Shown here piece by piece: positions 8,408 to 16,005 of a stretch of DNA of 41,035 nucleotides (positions are counted from its first letter, which is position 1; each line of letters begins with the position of its first letter). The notes beneath the pieces are model-generated. The model was not told the origin of the DNA, searched no databases, and saw only the letters and a list, made by a program, of their open reading frames with translations. The translations under genes and the position numbers were made by a program. The DNA is from Nitrosomonas sp. (lineage in GTDB: Bacteria; Pseudomonadota; Gammaproteobacteria; Burkholderiales; Nitrosomonadaceae): assembly GCA_021604405.1 (NCBI GenBank), contig BQJA01000023.1, forward strand, positions 1-41,035. The letters are read 5' to 3'.

Positions 8408-8569
8408 CTACTGTCGAAATTGTGTGTGTTTTACTCATGTGGAGCATCAATGTCAGATTTCAAACCCAGAAATATGCATAATTTCTCTGAATCGTCTTGA
8501 AAATAAGACCTCCTAATGTTGTTTAGCCTACTCTCTCCTCCTCGTATCAAACACATAAGAATTTTTATG

Positions 8570-8601
8570 TTGACTCTAGAGTATAGTAAAGAGTCTAGAG
8601 T
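8570..8601 (+). promoter_or_regulatory. MerR-type promoter of the first metal cassette
   Basis: TTGACT (8570-8575) and a weak -10 TAGAGT (8596-8601) are 20 bp apart, the long spacing that MerR-family activators require. TCTAGAGTA occurs at both 8575-8583 and 8594-8602. Because TCTAGA is its own complement, the arms also read as an inverted repeat (ACTCTAGA / TCTAGAGT). The site lies just before the merR-like gene at 8620, so that protein should control its own operon. Confidence 0.7.
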
Positions 8602-8619
8602 AGAGATATAGGAGGCAAG

Positions 8620-9027
8620 ATGCTTATCGGTGAGTTGGCAAAAAAGGCGAATGTAAGCGTTGATACCATTCGTTATTATGAACGTGAAAAGCTTATAAAA
8701 CCTGTTTTTGTCAGGGAATCCGGTTATCGGGAGTTTGGCAACAATTCCGTTGCAAGGCTCTGCTTTATTATACGAGCAAAAGATTTGGGATTTTCTCTTA
8801 AGGAAATCCGTTGTCTTCTCAAGTTAAAAAATAACCCCGATACAAAATGCGGTGAAGTTAAAGCATTGGCTGAAAAAAAGTTAGCTGATGTGGTCGCAAA
8901 GATTAACGTTTTAAAGGCTATGAAGAAAGATTTGAACTGCCTATTAAACGAATGTACCGATGCAGCGGCCTCCTTAAATTCGTGTCCGATTGTGGATTCA
9001 CTTGATGGAAAGGAAACCCAAGAATGA
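8620..9027 (+). CDS. merR: MerR-family metal-responsive regulator
   Basis: 135 residues. The winged-helix start (IGELAKKANVSVDTIRYYER) is typical of the MerR family, followed by a long dimerisation helix. Cysteines at 77, 112 and 122 occupy the positions of the three Hg(II)-binding cysteines of MerR (Cys82, 117, 126 in Tn501/Tn21 MerR), so mercury is the likely signal, although lead or cadmium sensors of the same group are close. GGAGG lies 6 bases before ATG. It overlaps the next gene by 4 bp. It differs clearly from the second merR at 36613. Confidence 0.8.
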   Translation: MLIGELAKKANVSVDTIRYYEREKLIKPVFVRESGYREFGNNSVARLCFIIRAKDLGFSLKEIRCLLKLKNNPDTKCGEVKALAEKKLADVVAKINVLKAMKKDLNCLLNECTDAAASLNSCPIVDSLDGKETQE

Positions 9028-9329
9028 ATATTGAATTGGTTTATTTTGAAAGCTGTCCGAACGTAGATGTAGCACGTAAAAATCTGCGGGAAGCTTGCTC
9101 CACACTAGGAGTAAAGGCCGATTGGAAAGAGTGGAATCAAAATGACGATAAGATCCCCGATCATGCCAAAAATTTCGGCTCCCCCAGCATTTTAGTCGAT
9201 GGTAATGATGTTGCTGGTGGCCCCGAGGATTGTTGCCAAGAAAAAACTTGTCGGATTTATAAAGATGGTCAAAATGCTCCCAATGTAGAAATGATCAAGA
9301 ATGCTTTACAACAAGGTTTGCATTCATGA
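9024..9329 (+). CDS. Thioredoxin-fold small protein of mercury cassettes
   Basis: 101 residues. MNIELVYFESCPNVDVARKNL gives a beta-alpha thioredoxin-like start with a single Cys in the active-site position (ESCPN). Later come GSPSILVDGNDVAGG, the cis-Pro region, and a Cys cluster PEDCCQEKTC. Small proteins like this occur in metal operons and may carry or reduce thiol-bound metal; the function is not established. It overlaps merR and the following transporter gene by 4 bp each, so the three are one translationally coupled operon. Confidence 0.65.
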   Translation: MNIELVYFESCPNVDVARKNLREACSTLGVKADWKEWNQNDDKIPDHAKNFGSPSILVDGNDVAGGPEDCCQEKTCRIYKDGQNAPNVEMIKNALQQGLHS

Positions 9330-9724
9330 AAAAAATCATCATGACCCTGCCATCTTTGATGGCATCCGGTGTGGTGGCGCTTCCTGTTTTAAAGTGTCCG
9401 GCATGTTGGCCTCTTTATGCCGGATTTCTCAGCGCTCTTGGTCTTGGTTTTGTTGATTACACGCCATTTTTGCTTCCTGTTACAGCCGTGCTTCTCCTCA
9501 TATCCCTTATTCCGCTTGTCTGGAAAGCAAACCAACGGTGGGGTTACAAGCCGGGTGCAACCGGATTTATGGGAGCTTTATTTATTTTGTATGGCAAATT
9601 CTGGTTGTTAAATCAGCCGCTATACTATACCGGGATTGCCATACTTCTGGTCGCCTCAATCTGGAATATATGGCCACGCCGGAAAAAAGAAAAATGTGAT
9701 CGGTGTATTTCTGAAACATCTTGA
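9326..9724 (+). CDS. MerC-like inner-membrane metal transporter
   Basis: 132 residues with about four hydrophobic segments. VLKCPACWPLYAGFLSALG holds a CPACWP motif near the end of the first helix, as in the Cys pair of MerC/MerT-type Hg(II) importers. The C-terminus has KKEKCDRC on the cytoplasmic side. By analogy it would pass Hg(II) across the inner membrane. The exact family is uncertain. No mercuric reductase lies in this cassette; merA is at 38121. Confidence 0.6.
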   Translation: MKKIIMTLPSLMASGVVALPVLKCPACWPLYAGFLSALGLGFVDYTPFLLPVTAVLLLISLIPLVWKANQRWGYKPGATGFMGALFILYGKFWLLNQPLYYTGIAILLVASIWNIWPRRKKEKCDRCISETS

Positions 9725-9850
9725 CTCTGGACTTGGATTAAGGGTTTAGACTGCTTCATCAAACAATTCGAGTGCAACAAAAAGAAGATAAGCATTCGTT
9801 TTATTTGTTGGAAATACGAACTTATTTGAACACTGAGAAAGGAAAATACC

Positions 9851-10165
9851 ATGACTAATAAAGACCTCCAAAATTGTATTGACGCATGCTTGGCTTGCTT
9901 TAAAGCTTGTGAGGAGTGCGTGGACTGTTGCCTTGGATCGGAAAGGGAGAAATGTTTGCGTCTTTGTATGGATTGCGCGGATGTTTGCCAGCTTTGCATC
10001 CGTTTTATGGCCCGTAATTCAAATGTTGCCGAGAAAATATGTTCGCTCTGTGCCGAGATATGTGATCTATGTGCAGATGAATGTGAAAAACATGATGAAG
10101 AGCGTTGCCAGAAATGCGCCGAGATGTGCAGAAAATGTGCAAACATGTGCCGTCAGGTTGTGTAA
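9851..10165 (+). CDS. Four-helix-bundle cysteine-rich copper-binding protein (Csp-like)
   Basis: 104 residues containing 22 cysteines, mostly spaced CxxC or CxxxC along amphipathic helices (CIDACLACFKACEECVDCC, CLRLCMDCADVC, CSLCAEICDLCADEC, CQKCAEMCRKCANMC). This is the copper storage protein pattern, in which cysteines line a four-helix bundle and bind many Cu(I) ions. No signal peptide or Tat motif is visible, so it should be cytosolic like Csp3. AGAAAGGAAA precedes the ATG. It lies 126 bp after the MerC-like gene and may be in the same transcript. It is either copper storage or a thiol sink for mercury (inference). Confidence 0.85.
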   Translation: MTNKDLQNCIDACLACFKACEECVDCCLGSEREKCLRLCMDCADVCQLCIRFMARNSNVAEKICSLCAEICDLCADECEKHDEERCQKCAEMCRKCANMCRQVV

Positions 10166-10270
10166 TTAACTCACAACAGAGCACTAAAGAAAAAAATACA
10201 AAGGCAGATTATCAGGGTTCCATAGCTATTTCTTGTTTTTACGGGAATTTATAGCCATTGAAGACCTTTC

Positions 10271-11979
10271 TAATTAGAGCTTACTCAGAAATACAGCGAC
10301 CATTTATTCCACTGCCAGGAGAAATTCTGGCATGAGATGAATTGATGAGTATGCTCGAAATCAATTCTTCTAAATATTGCTGTATTTTTTGTCAAAATTG
10401 CTATTTTGATGACAAATTTTTTCAAGCCAATAAAAACCTGCACCAACACCAGCAGGTTCATGACCAGGAAGATGCTGTTGATCCATGCTATGGAGGTATC
10501 AGCGCGTCTGGCTCGAATATTGTTGAGACGATAGCCATATTTTCCTTGACCAAACTTGCCTTCAATCGGAATCCGTTGCCGATATTCCTGTTGGCGTTGC
10601 GCTTTCTGGCGCTTCACGTCATCTTCGTTTTCGGGGGTAATCTTCGGTGGGCGACCCAGTGGCTTGCCTGCAAATCGTATATTGCGTTGTTTCAAGAAGC
10701 TGCGATTGTCACGCGAACCATATACCGTGTCAGCAATAACAACTTCAGGATAGCAACCATACCGCTTTTTATAAGCTTCAACCTGGCCTTGAAGGTCATG
10801 ACCTTCATGTTGTGCATTCCAGTGAAGCTTGTCGACATGCGCCAATCCTCTACCTGTTAAGCTGGCGCTTATTTTGGCGCCAAATTCCACCGCCTTCCCT
10901 TGCTTACCCCGGATAATAGGCCGAATATATGGTTGACTGATGCTGACGATACGATCATCGCAACGCCGGGTATGAGTTGCGTACATGGCATATTGTTGTT
11001 GATACAAATGCGGTAACGGCAAGGGCATACCATACGGATATGCCGTTAACAACCTTTCAATATAGCCTAAATTGCGGCGCAGAAACTGCAATTGCTGCCT
11101 GATGCCAGAACGGCGCCGCTTGTTTGAAGGACGTTTAAGCTTGACTACGCTGAGGTAGGCTTTTCTGGCAACCTCCCGATAAGTACGTGGTTTCTTTTTC
11201 TGCGGGCGGCTGCTGTGGGCATGCAGTTTATCAATGATGCGTTCGCTCAGTTCCCGCGCTTCATTCAGCAGTCCAAGATCCGTTGGATAGCGTATCGCTT
11301 GTTCCACAACGCTCGCGTCAACAATCAATTTGCCATGATTTTGGGGCAGGTCATCTGATAAAGATACTTCTGGATTGTCTCCAGGAACAGCTTCGCTGCG
11401 TGTAGCCGCATCGCCATCTTGATCATCATCGTCGTCAGCTTTTACCCTCTGTTTCGCTCGTTTAGGCTCAATCGCGTCAATAATCGCCTCATGAAATTCA
11501 TCAAACACTGCTTGAACCATCCGTTTACGGATTTCTACAAATAAAGACGGTGCAAACGGCGCTGCCGACTGAAATCCTTTCAGACCAATAAAATATTGCA
11601 AGTACGGATTCTCGCGGATCTGTTCAATCGCCTCATCATCCGAGACCGATAGCTTATGCTTAATAATCACTGCACCAATCACAAGTCGTGCATCTTTGGC
11701 TGGACGTCCTAACGTTCCAGACAGCTTCTTATGATAACTTTGCGCCAGATCATCCCATGGAATGCATTCACTTAGCTTCACCCAACGATTGCTAGGGTCG
11801 AGAATCATGTCTGGTGGTGTATCAAATCCGGGTAGGGTTCGTTGTGTTTGGCTCTTATAGCGAATCATGGTGCACGGTTTCTGGCGTTATTTCATCAATT
11901 GATGTGCACTATTTTACCAAAATATGATGCATTGCTCAATTTAATCAGCTGGTTATACTTTCTGAGTAAGCTCTAATTA
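10271..11979. mobile_element. Insertion sequence with 18-bp perfect terminal inverted repeats (IS5/IS1182-like)
   Basis: TTAGAGCTTACTCAGAAA is present at 10274-10291 and inverted at 11959-11976; the match extends by TAA on both outer sides. The outermost TAATTA is its own complement, so it could be part of the ends or a duplicated target. One transposase ORF fills the element, apparently intact. It sits between the Csp-like gene and the leftward NHL operon and interrupts no gene that I can recognise. Confidence 0.9.
10285..11868 (-). CDS. DDE transposase, IS5/IS1182-like
   Basis: 527 residues. An N-terminal domain typical of this group (LGRPAKDARLVIGAVIIKH, IRENPYLQYFIGL) is followed by a catalytic core with LIVDASVVEQ (first Asp), VVIADTVYGS (second Asp) and RIPIEGKFGQGKYGY (Glu). 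An acidic linker (KADDDDDQDGD) lies between. The frame is full length, so the element may still move. The family call rests on general sequence pattern; I cannot decide between IS5 and IS1182. Confidence 0.85.
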   Translation of the reverse strand: MIRYKSQTQRTLPGFDTPPDMILDPSNRWVKLSECIPWDDLAQSYHKKLSGTLGRPAKDARLVIGAVIIKHKLSVSDDEAIEQIRENPYLQYFIGLKGFQSAAPFAPSLFVEIRKRMVQAVFDEFHEAIIDAIEPKRAKQRVKADDDDDQDGDAATRSEAVPGDNPEVSLSDDLPQNHGKLIVDASVVEQAIRYPTDLGLLNEARELSERIIDKLHAHSSRPQKKKPRTYREVARKAYLSVVKLKRPSNKRRRSGIRQQLQFLRRNLGYIERLLTAYPYGMPLPLPHLYQQQYAMYATHTRRCDDRIVSISQPYIRPIIRGKQGKAVEFGAKISASLTGRGLAHVDKLHWNAQHEGHDLQGQVEAYKKRYGCYPEVVIADTVYGSRDNRSFLKQRNIRFAGKPLGRPPKITPENEDDVKRQKAQRQQEYRQRIPIEGKFGQGKYGYRLNNIRARRADTSIAWINSIFLVMNLLVLVQVFIGLKKFVIKIAILTKNTAIFRRIDFEHTHQFISCQNFSWQWNKWSLYF

Positions 11980-12030
11980 TTCTACGATCAGCGGAAATCC
12001 GATTTTGATTAAAACCACTGCATTCTATGT

Positions 12031-13026
12031 TCAAGGTTCTGCTAGTCGCCATCTCTCAATTCGGTTGTTGCCGAAGTCGGCAACAAACACGGTACCATCC
12101 TGAGCTACGGCCACAGCCATTGCGTGTTCGAGTTGTCCCTGTGCTGTCCCCTTGCTACCGAAGCTCGTGAGAAACGTGCCGTCTGGTCTGAATTTTTGGA
12201 CCCGATGGTTGTAGAAATCAGCAACGAATAAATTTCCTCTAGGACCAAAGGCGATTGATGTCACCGTCATGAACCAGCCATTGAATGGACCATAGATGCC
12301 ACGTGCAAATGGGCCACCCCATTTGCGGAGAAAAGCTCCATCAGGAGCAAATACTTGAATCCGGTTCCCATAGCCATCGGCCATGTAAATGTTCCCTGCT
12401 TGGTCGAGCGCCACATCAGTTGGATAGTAGAAACTACCAGCTTCGTGACTCGTCCGACCGGTCGTCCCCCACTGGCAGATAAATACGCCATCAGGCTTCA
12501 GTTTCTGGATACGCTGCCCGTAGAAGTCGGCAACATAGAGCTCGCCATCCTTACCGACAGCAACTCCCCCAGGCGCGCTGAATTGACCTGGATCGCTGCC
12601 AGCGCTGCCGATGATTCGCTTGGACGTGCCGTCCAGGTCAAACACCTGGATGCGGTCATTGAAATATTCGGGCACGTAGAGCTCGTTATTATGAACTGTT
12701 AGATTCATCGGGCGACCAAGCTCGCCGGGTTTGTCGCCCGGATTTCCGAACTGCCGCTTGAAGTTGCCGTCCAGATCGAAGACCTGAATGCGACCGTTGC
12801 GAGCATCGGAAACGAACACCTCATTACCGGCGACGGCGATGCCTGTCAGATCATTGAATTGGCCGGGGCCTGATCCATTTTTGCCCCAGGCATTGACGAA
12901 TTGGTAGCTGGGTTCCTTCGCGGACGGGATGAAAACAGACCAGCCTGCCGCAGCCAAAACAATCGCGCTGATGAGGATACCGACGAAGATTTTGAACAGC
13001 GTGTATCCAGTGATCTTTGCCATCAT
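12031..13026 (-). CDS. Membrane-anchored NHL-repeat beta-propeller
   Basis: 331 residues. One hydrophobic N-terminal helix (~11-31) anchors the protein or acts as signal. The remainder is about six NHL repeats with the recurring pattern GNEVFVSDARNGRIQVFDLDG, ...NELYVPEYFNDRIQVF..., ...LYVADFYGQRIQKL..., ...IYMADGYGNRIQVF..., ...LFVADFYNHRVQKF..., ...VFVADFGNNRIERW. The propeller should lie in the periplasm. Only one Cys is present, so direct thiol metal binding is unlikely. It overlaps the upstream barrel gene by 4 bp. The region is visibly GC-richer than its neighbours, which suggests a separate origin. Its role in metal handling is inferred only from operon context. Confidence 0.8.
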   Translation of the reverse strand: MMAKITGYTLFKIFVGILISAIVLAAAGWSVFIPSAKEPSYQFVNAWGKNGSGPGQFNDLTGIAVAGNEVFVSDARNGRIQVFDLDGNFKRQFGNPGDKPGELGRPMNLTVHNNELYVPEYFNDRIQVFDLDGTSKRIIGSAGSDPGQFSAPGGVAVGKDGELYVADFYGQRIQKLKPDGVFICQWGTTGRTSHEAGSFYYPTDVALDQAGNIYMADGYGNRIQVFAPDGAFLRKWGGPFARGIYGPFNGWFMTVTSIAFGPRGNLFVADFYNHRVQKFRPDGTFLTSFGSKGTAQGQLEHAMAVAVAQDGTVFVADFGNNRIERWRLAEP

Positions 13027-13958
13027 AAATTCACTCTGAAGCCGGTGCGCACGATAAAGTCGTCCTCAAGCGCCGTACCGTTAAAGTCTTGAACGACGGG
13101 AAGCTGCACGACCGCCTCAAACACCCACTTTCTGGTCACGTATTGGAGACCAGGCGAGAGGAACAGTGTCGTACCACCGGAGTTGGGGTCGTTGCCGCCG
13201 CTGGTCTCATTCTTCGCCTGATGGAGCAGGTTCGTCTCAATAACCCCATAGAGGAAGTCCGGTACACCAGTGCCGAGTTTTCGTGGCAAAAGCCGGTACT
13301 GCAGCGAAGTATCGAACCGTAACTCGTCGCCGAACTCGAAACCATTGGCCTCTGTATTAGCCTTGTAGCTGACCTGGGCGTCAACCTGGTAATTGAGCGT
13401 CTGATAGGTCGTAATTACCCCACCAAAAGGATCCCACGAGCCGGAACCGAGCTGGAGTGGTTGCGGCAGCCGCCCGAAGCCATCGCCCTTATCGTCTTCT
13501 CCCGTTGGTAACTTGAGGCCGATGAATGGTGCGATTCGGAAATTGCTACCGCGCCTGTCTTGCTGAAAAATCGTATAGCGAGAAAAAAACTGGGCATCAC
13601 CGATTCCGTTGGTGTCACGTGTGCTCCGCTGCCCTCCCGGCATAGTAAGATCAAGACTCTTGTCGAGGTAAGGCAGAACGCCGAACAGCGCGAGATCGCT
13701 GGTGATGCCATAGCCAAGTACCGATATGCCGCCGAGGACATCAAGGTTACGGTCCGCGCCACTAGGATCGTCGCTAGCCTTTCGGTACAGAAACTGCTCG
13801 CGGAAGACGAAATGGCCTTTGGCGACGGGAAGCGCCGTGTTAAAGGTCTGCGGGGCGGCATAAGATGTTTCTGTCATGGCCAACTGTACGGCAACCATTG
13901 CAAACCCAAGCCAACAAAGACGCGGATATTTCAATACCACTTCTCCAACGCCGATCAT
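13023..13958 (-). CDS. Outer-membrane beta-barrel protein (MetA/phenol-degradation-type transporter family)
   Basis: 311 residues. A signal peptide with cleavage after SYA (~34) is followed by alternating amphipathic strands: GHFVFREQFLYRKAS, GITSDLALFGVLPYL, GDAQFFSRYTIFQ, FRIAPFIGLKLPTGED, ..., and a final strand FIVRTGFRVNL ending in a non-aromatic residue. This matches barrel proteins annotated as transporters of the MetA type. It overlaps the MerP-like gene by 4 bp and the NHL gene by 4 bp, so the three form one translationally coupled operon. Substrate unknown; metal or metal-organic passage is an inference. Confidence 0.7.
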   Translation of the reverse strand: MIGVGEVVLKYPRLCWLGFAMVAVQLAMTETSYAAPQTFNTALPVAKGHFVFREQFLYRKASDDPSGADRNLDVLGGISVLGYGITSDLALFGVLPYLDKSLDLTMPGGQRSTRDTNGIGDAQFFSRYTIFQQDRRGSNFRIAPFIGLKLPTGEDDKGDGFGRLPQPLQLGSGSWDPFGGVITTYQTLNYQVDAQVSYKANTEANGFEFGDELRFDTSLQYRLLPRKLGTGVPDFLYGVIETNLLHQAKNETSGGNDPNSGGTTLFLSPGLQYVTRKWVFEAVVQLPVVQDFNGTALEDDFIVRTGFRVNL

Positions 13959-14275
13959 TGTTCACTAACGGGTGACAAGCGCTCAAACCCATTGAGGGTA
14001 AAGCCGGCATCCTTAACTGCTTTCCTTGCAACTGCCTCATCGAGGGCGGAACCATTCTTCATCGTTACCACGACGACGCCATCCTTAATGTTCATCTCGA
14101 TACGCTCGACGCCTTCGAGAGCATTTAACTTCTTCTCGATGCCATAGGCGCAGAATGGACAAGCCAAGCCATCCACATGAAACTTGTAAATGGGTTGAGC
14201 GGCTAATGTGGCTGACGCTAACACGACCAGCGCCAATGTCAGCACTATATGCTTTCCGGCTGTTTTGAAATCCAT
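13955..14275 (-). CDS. Periplasmic HMA-domain metal-binding protein (MerP-like)
   Basis: 106 residues from the ATG at 14275, chosen because CAGGAG lies about 7 bases upstream; a longer frame to 14350 would run through the promoter. A signal peptide (HIVLTLALVVLASATLAAQP) precedes an HMA domain. The metal site reads GLACPFCAYGIEKKL, so the spacing of GMTCxxC is kept in altered form (ACPFC). The rest, GVERIEMNIKDGVVVVTMKNG, shows the usual ferredoxin-like strands. It is the first gene of the leftward operon and should capture a soft metal ion in the periplasm. Confidence 0.8.
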   Translation of the reverse strand: MDFKTAGKHIVLTLALVVLASATLAAQPIYKFHVDGLACPFCAYGIEKKLNALEGVERIEMNIKDGVVVVTMKNGSALDEAVARKAVKDAGFTLNGFERLSPVSEQ

Positions 14276-14308
14276 CGTAATCTCCTGTTGCCAACAAAGC
14301 GCCATGCC

Positions 14309-14340
14309 AGTATGGACTTTAGAGTGTACTCTAAAGTCAA
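14309..14340 (-). promoter_or_regulatory. MerR-type promoter/operator of the HMA-barrel-NHL operon
   Basis: Read on the minus strand: TTGACT (14340-14335), 20 bp, CATACT (14314-14309). The spacer carries a perfect 11-bp inverted repeat (GACTTTAGAGT / ACTCTAAAGTC, 14315-14338, 2-bp centre). This is the classic over-long spacing of MerR-family activated promoters. No merR gene is adjacent. The first 13 bases, TTGACTTTAGAGT, match the promoter at 8570 (TTGACTCTAGAGT) at all but one position, so the regulator at 8620 may act here too (inference). Confidence 0.8.
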
Positions 14341-14360
14341 GTGCTTTCATGATTGCAGGG

Positions 14361-14451
14361 ACCTACCCATAGCTTACAACCCAATCTAGAACTTGAAACC
14401 AAAGCCGAGAGTGAGCAAGATATGAATACCATTACAGCCGAACCAGCTTAA
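14361..14451 (+). pseudogene. ardC: 3' remnant of a second ardC gene
   Basis: The frame LQPNLELETKAESEQDMN...AEPA, ending at TAA 14449-14451, aligns with the C-terminus of the intact ArdC (LQPSPALEATVDNEQAMD...PGPA). The stop is followed by 9 bases and then ATG, exactly as at 4342-4352. Only the last ~30 codons remain. The upstream limit is about 14361, immediately beyond the MerR-type promoter of the leftward operon. Confidence 0.75.
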
Positions 14452-14460
14452 GGAGACAAT

Positions 14461-14610
14461 ATGAACCTAAATGAACAATAGGTCATTACACTGAGAACGA
14501 AGACGGCAGGCTTTTGATTTTCGACATTGAGTGGAAGAGCTGCCATTGGAACAGGTTGCATTTAAAAAATTTGACAATCAAATTCTTACGCAGCACGATA
14601 TTTGTTCCAA
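14461..14610 (+). pseudogene. Decayed copy of the small gene downstream of ardC
   Basis: After ATG 14461 the frame stops at codon 7 (TAG). The sequence then resumes as HYTENEDGRLLIFDIEWKS, matching EENSGSEDDALLIFDFEWQS of the intact gene at 4352. A one-base deletion follows near 14545, beyond which EQVAFKKFDN corresponds to EQAVFEELMK. About 35 codons are missing from the middle. The copy is clearly dead. Confidence 0.7.
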
Positions 14611-14636
14611 AAGGGTTCTCTTTAGTATATTTGAGC

Positions 14637-14921
14637 TCATATGACAGCTATGCTCACTTTACCCCCTATAGCAGTTGCTCCCCATTTCGTACCTTCATTA
14701 ACAGCAACATTGATCCGATCTTCAGGAGCTGCATTTACAAATTTCGGAACAGAAATGAGCCCCTGAAGTGCAAAGCTTGAACCTGATAGAACCTTGGCAA
14801 AAAGCTTTACCCCAACAGATGACTCTCCTGTAGCCAAATCAATAGCGTCAGCGGATGATTTATGGTAATCAACCAGAAATTTAGTGATTTCCAATTCCAG
14901 AGTATCATTGTTATCCGACAT
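14637..14921 (-). CDS. Hypothetical protein (94 aa)
   Basis: 94 residues from an ATG preceded by GGGAG. The N-terminal half is acidic (MSDNNDTLELEITKFLVDYH). The C-terminal half is glycine-containing and mildly hydrophobic (GTKWGATAIGGKVSIAVI) and may be cut short. No family recognised. It is transcribed leftward after the frameshifted membrane gene and may have formed an operon with it. Confidence 0.5.
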   Translation of the reverse strand: MSDNNDTLELEITKFLVDYHKSSADAIDLATGESSVGVKLFAKVLSGSSFALQGLISVPKFVNAAPEDRINVAVNEGTKWGATAIGGKVSIAVI

Positions 14922-14941
14922 CGTTTTTTCTCCCTGTTATT

Positions 14942-15629
14942 TTAGAATTTTTTAAAAGCAATCATTGCGGTAAACAGCATCCCCAAAAGCATAAACAGCA
15001 AAGAAGAGGCCGTAATAATAAGGAGTGAGAAACTAGAAGTTGAAAATGAAGATATTTGAAAAATGGCGATATAAATTAAAACGGCAAACATGCCTCCAAC
15101 AAAGCCAAACTTTGAATAAGCATCGTAAGTTATATAACCATTAAAATTGTTATGAATTAAACGTCCTTTTTTGTCTCCAGATACATCACCATATTGGCAA
15201 GCTTCAACACCTTCCGAAAGGAAAGCCCCAGTGTCCCAGTTAGTGACACAAAAACCGGACTGGTGGCGGCAATGACAATTTGAACGTTCAACGGGCTGGC
15301 TGCATACGCGTCTTCAACCAGAAAACTCAAAGGTGAATAATTGATAAGCATGGCATCCAGAGCGCTCACAACGTGCCCGTCTGCCATACCGCTAGAGAGA
15401 AAAACAATGGGAGCGGCGGATGTAATAACCCCCATCTTCAGAACCAGCAACAAAAAGCGCCCGATGACAGTCGCGCATCAAACAAAAGCGCAACCGTGAG
15501 CCCAAACACCACGGCCCAAATGCTGGCAAACCCCACCATAAACGCGGGAATGAACAGGAAGCAAGCTACGAGCGCCGCAAAGCACAGGATAGTGGTATTT
15601 TGGAAGATTGCGGATAATCTTTCACTCAT
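14942..15629 (-). pseudogene. Frameshifted multi-helix membrane protein gene
   Basis: Three overlapping leftward frames each encode membrane-like sequence and together read as one protein of ~215-220 residues. Frame 1 (15629-15438) starts MSERLSAIFQNTTIL behind GGAG and AAGG. Frame 2 (to 15157) reads FLLLVLKMGVITSAAPIVFL and ends LETKKDV. Frame 3 (15313-14942) would continue KKGRLIHNNFNGYITYDAY and a hydrophobic FAVLIYIAIF...LLFMLLGMLF tail. The frame changes can be placed at a T5 run (minus strand; 15452-15456) and an A6 run (minus strand; 15167-15172). This could be real decay, sequencing error, or two or three separate small genes with coupled starts (ATG 15435 is 3 bp after the frame 1 stop). 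No family recognised. Confidence 0.45.
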
Positions 15630-15779
15630 CCTTGCAAAGTAACTCCTACTCTACGCACGCGCAATTTACTGTGGCGATATTCTATGCATAAATGCAATGC
15701 CCCTGCCTGTCAATATTTTTATACACTTTCAACGTGTTATTTAATATACCTCCTTTGTTGTGGAGCTATGGCCGTCAGA

Positions 15780-15995
15780 TATCTAATTATGATGTTCACA
15801 ATTAATAACATAATATGTTACGAACATAACAACTAATAACATCATAATTAACAATTGTTAACATCATAACTTATTAGAGGCTGGACAAAATGTGTGAATT
15901 GTGGAATTCTTGTGAAGTTCATAATTGTTATGATATTAGTTACTAACATAACAATTGTTATCTTCATAATTAATAACTATGAACTTCATAACAAA
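15780..15995. repeat. AT-rich cluster of short direct and inverted repeats before parA (partition site/operator candidate)
   Basis: Variants of TTCATAATTAATAAC / AACATCATAATTAACAATTG recur in both orientations: TTCACAATTAATAACATAAT, AACATAACAACTAATAAC, AACATCATAATTAACAATTG, TTCATAATTGTTATGAT, AACATAACAATTGTTATC, TTCATAATTAATAACTATG and TTCATAAC just before the ribosome-binding site. Such repeat arrays upstream of parA usually serve as centromere and autoregulatory operator. The RHH-like protein encoded at 16704 is the probable binder (inference). Confidence 0.6.
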
Positions 15996-16005
15996 AGGAA
16001 TATAT

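Noticed and set aside
10342..10860. 172-codon ORF opposite to the transposase gene
   Set aside because: It is the antisense shadow of an intact transposase; composition does not look like a real protein.
13560..14147. 195-codon plus-strand ORF across the barrel and MerP-like genes
   Set aside because: Shadow of two well-supported minus-strand genes in GC-rich DNA.
14514..14780. 88-codon plus-strand ORF starting in the decayed small gene
   Set aside because: Its beginning is the remnant LLIFDIEWKS; beyond this it runs through the antisense of the 94-residue gene.
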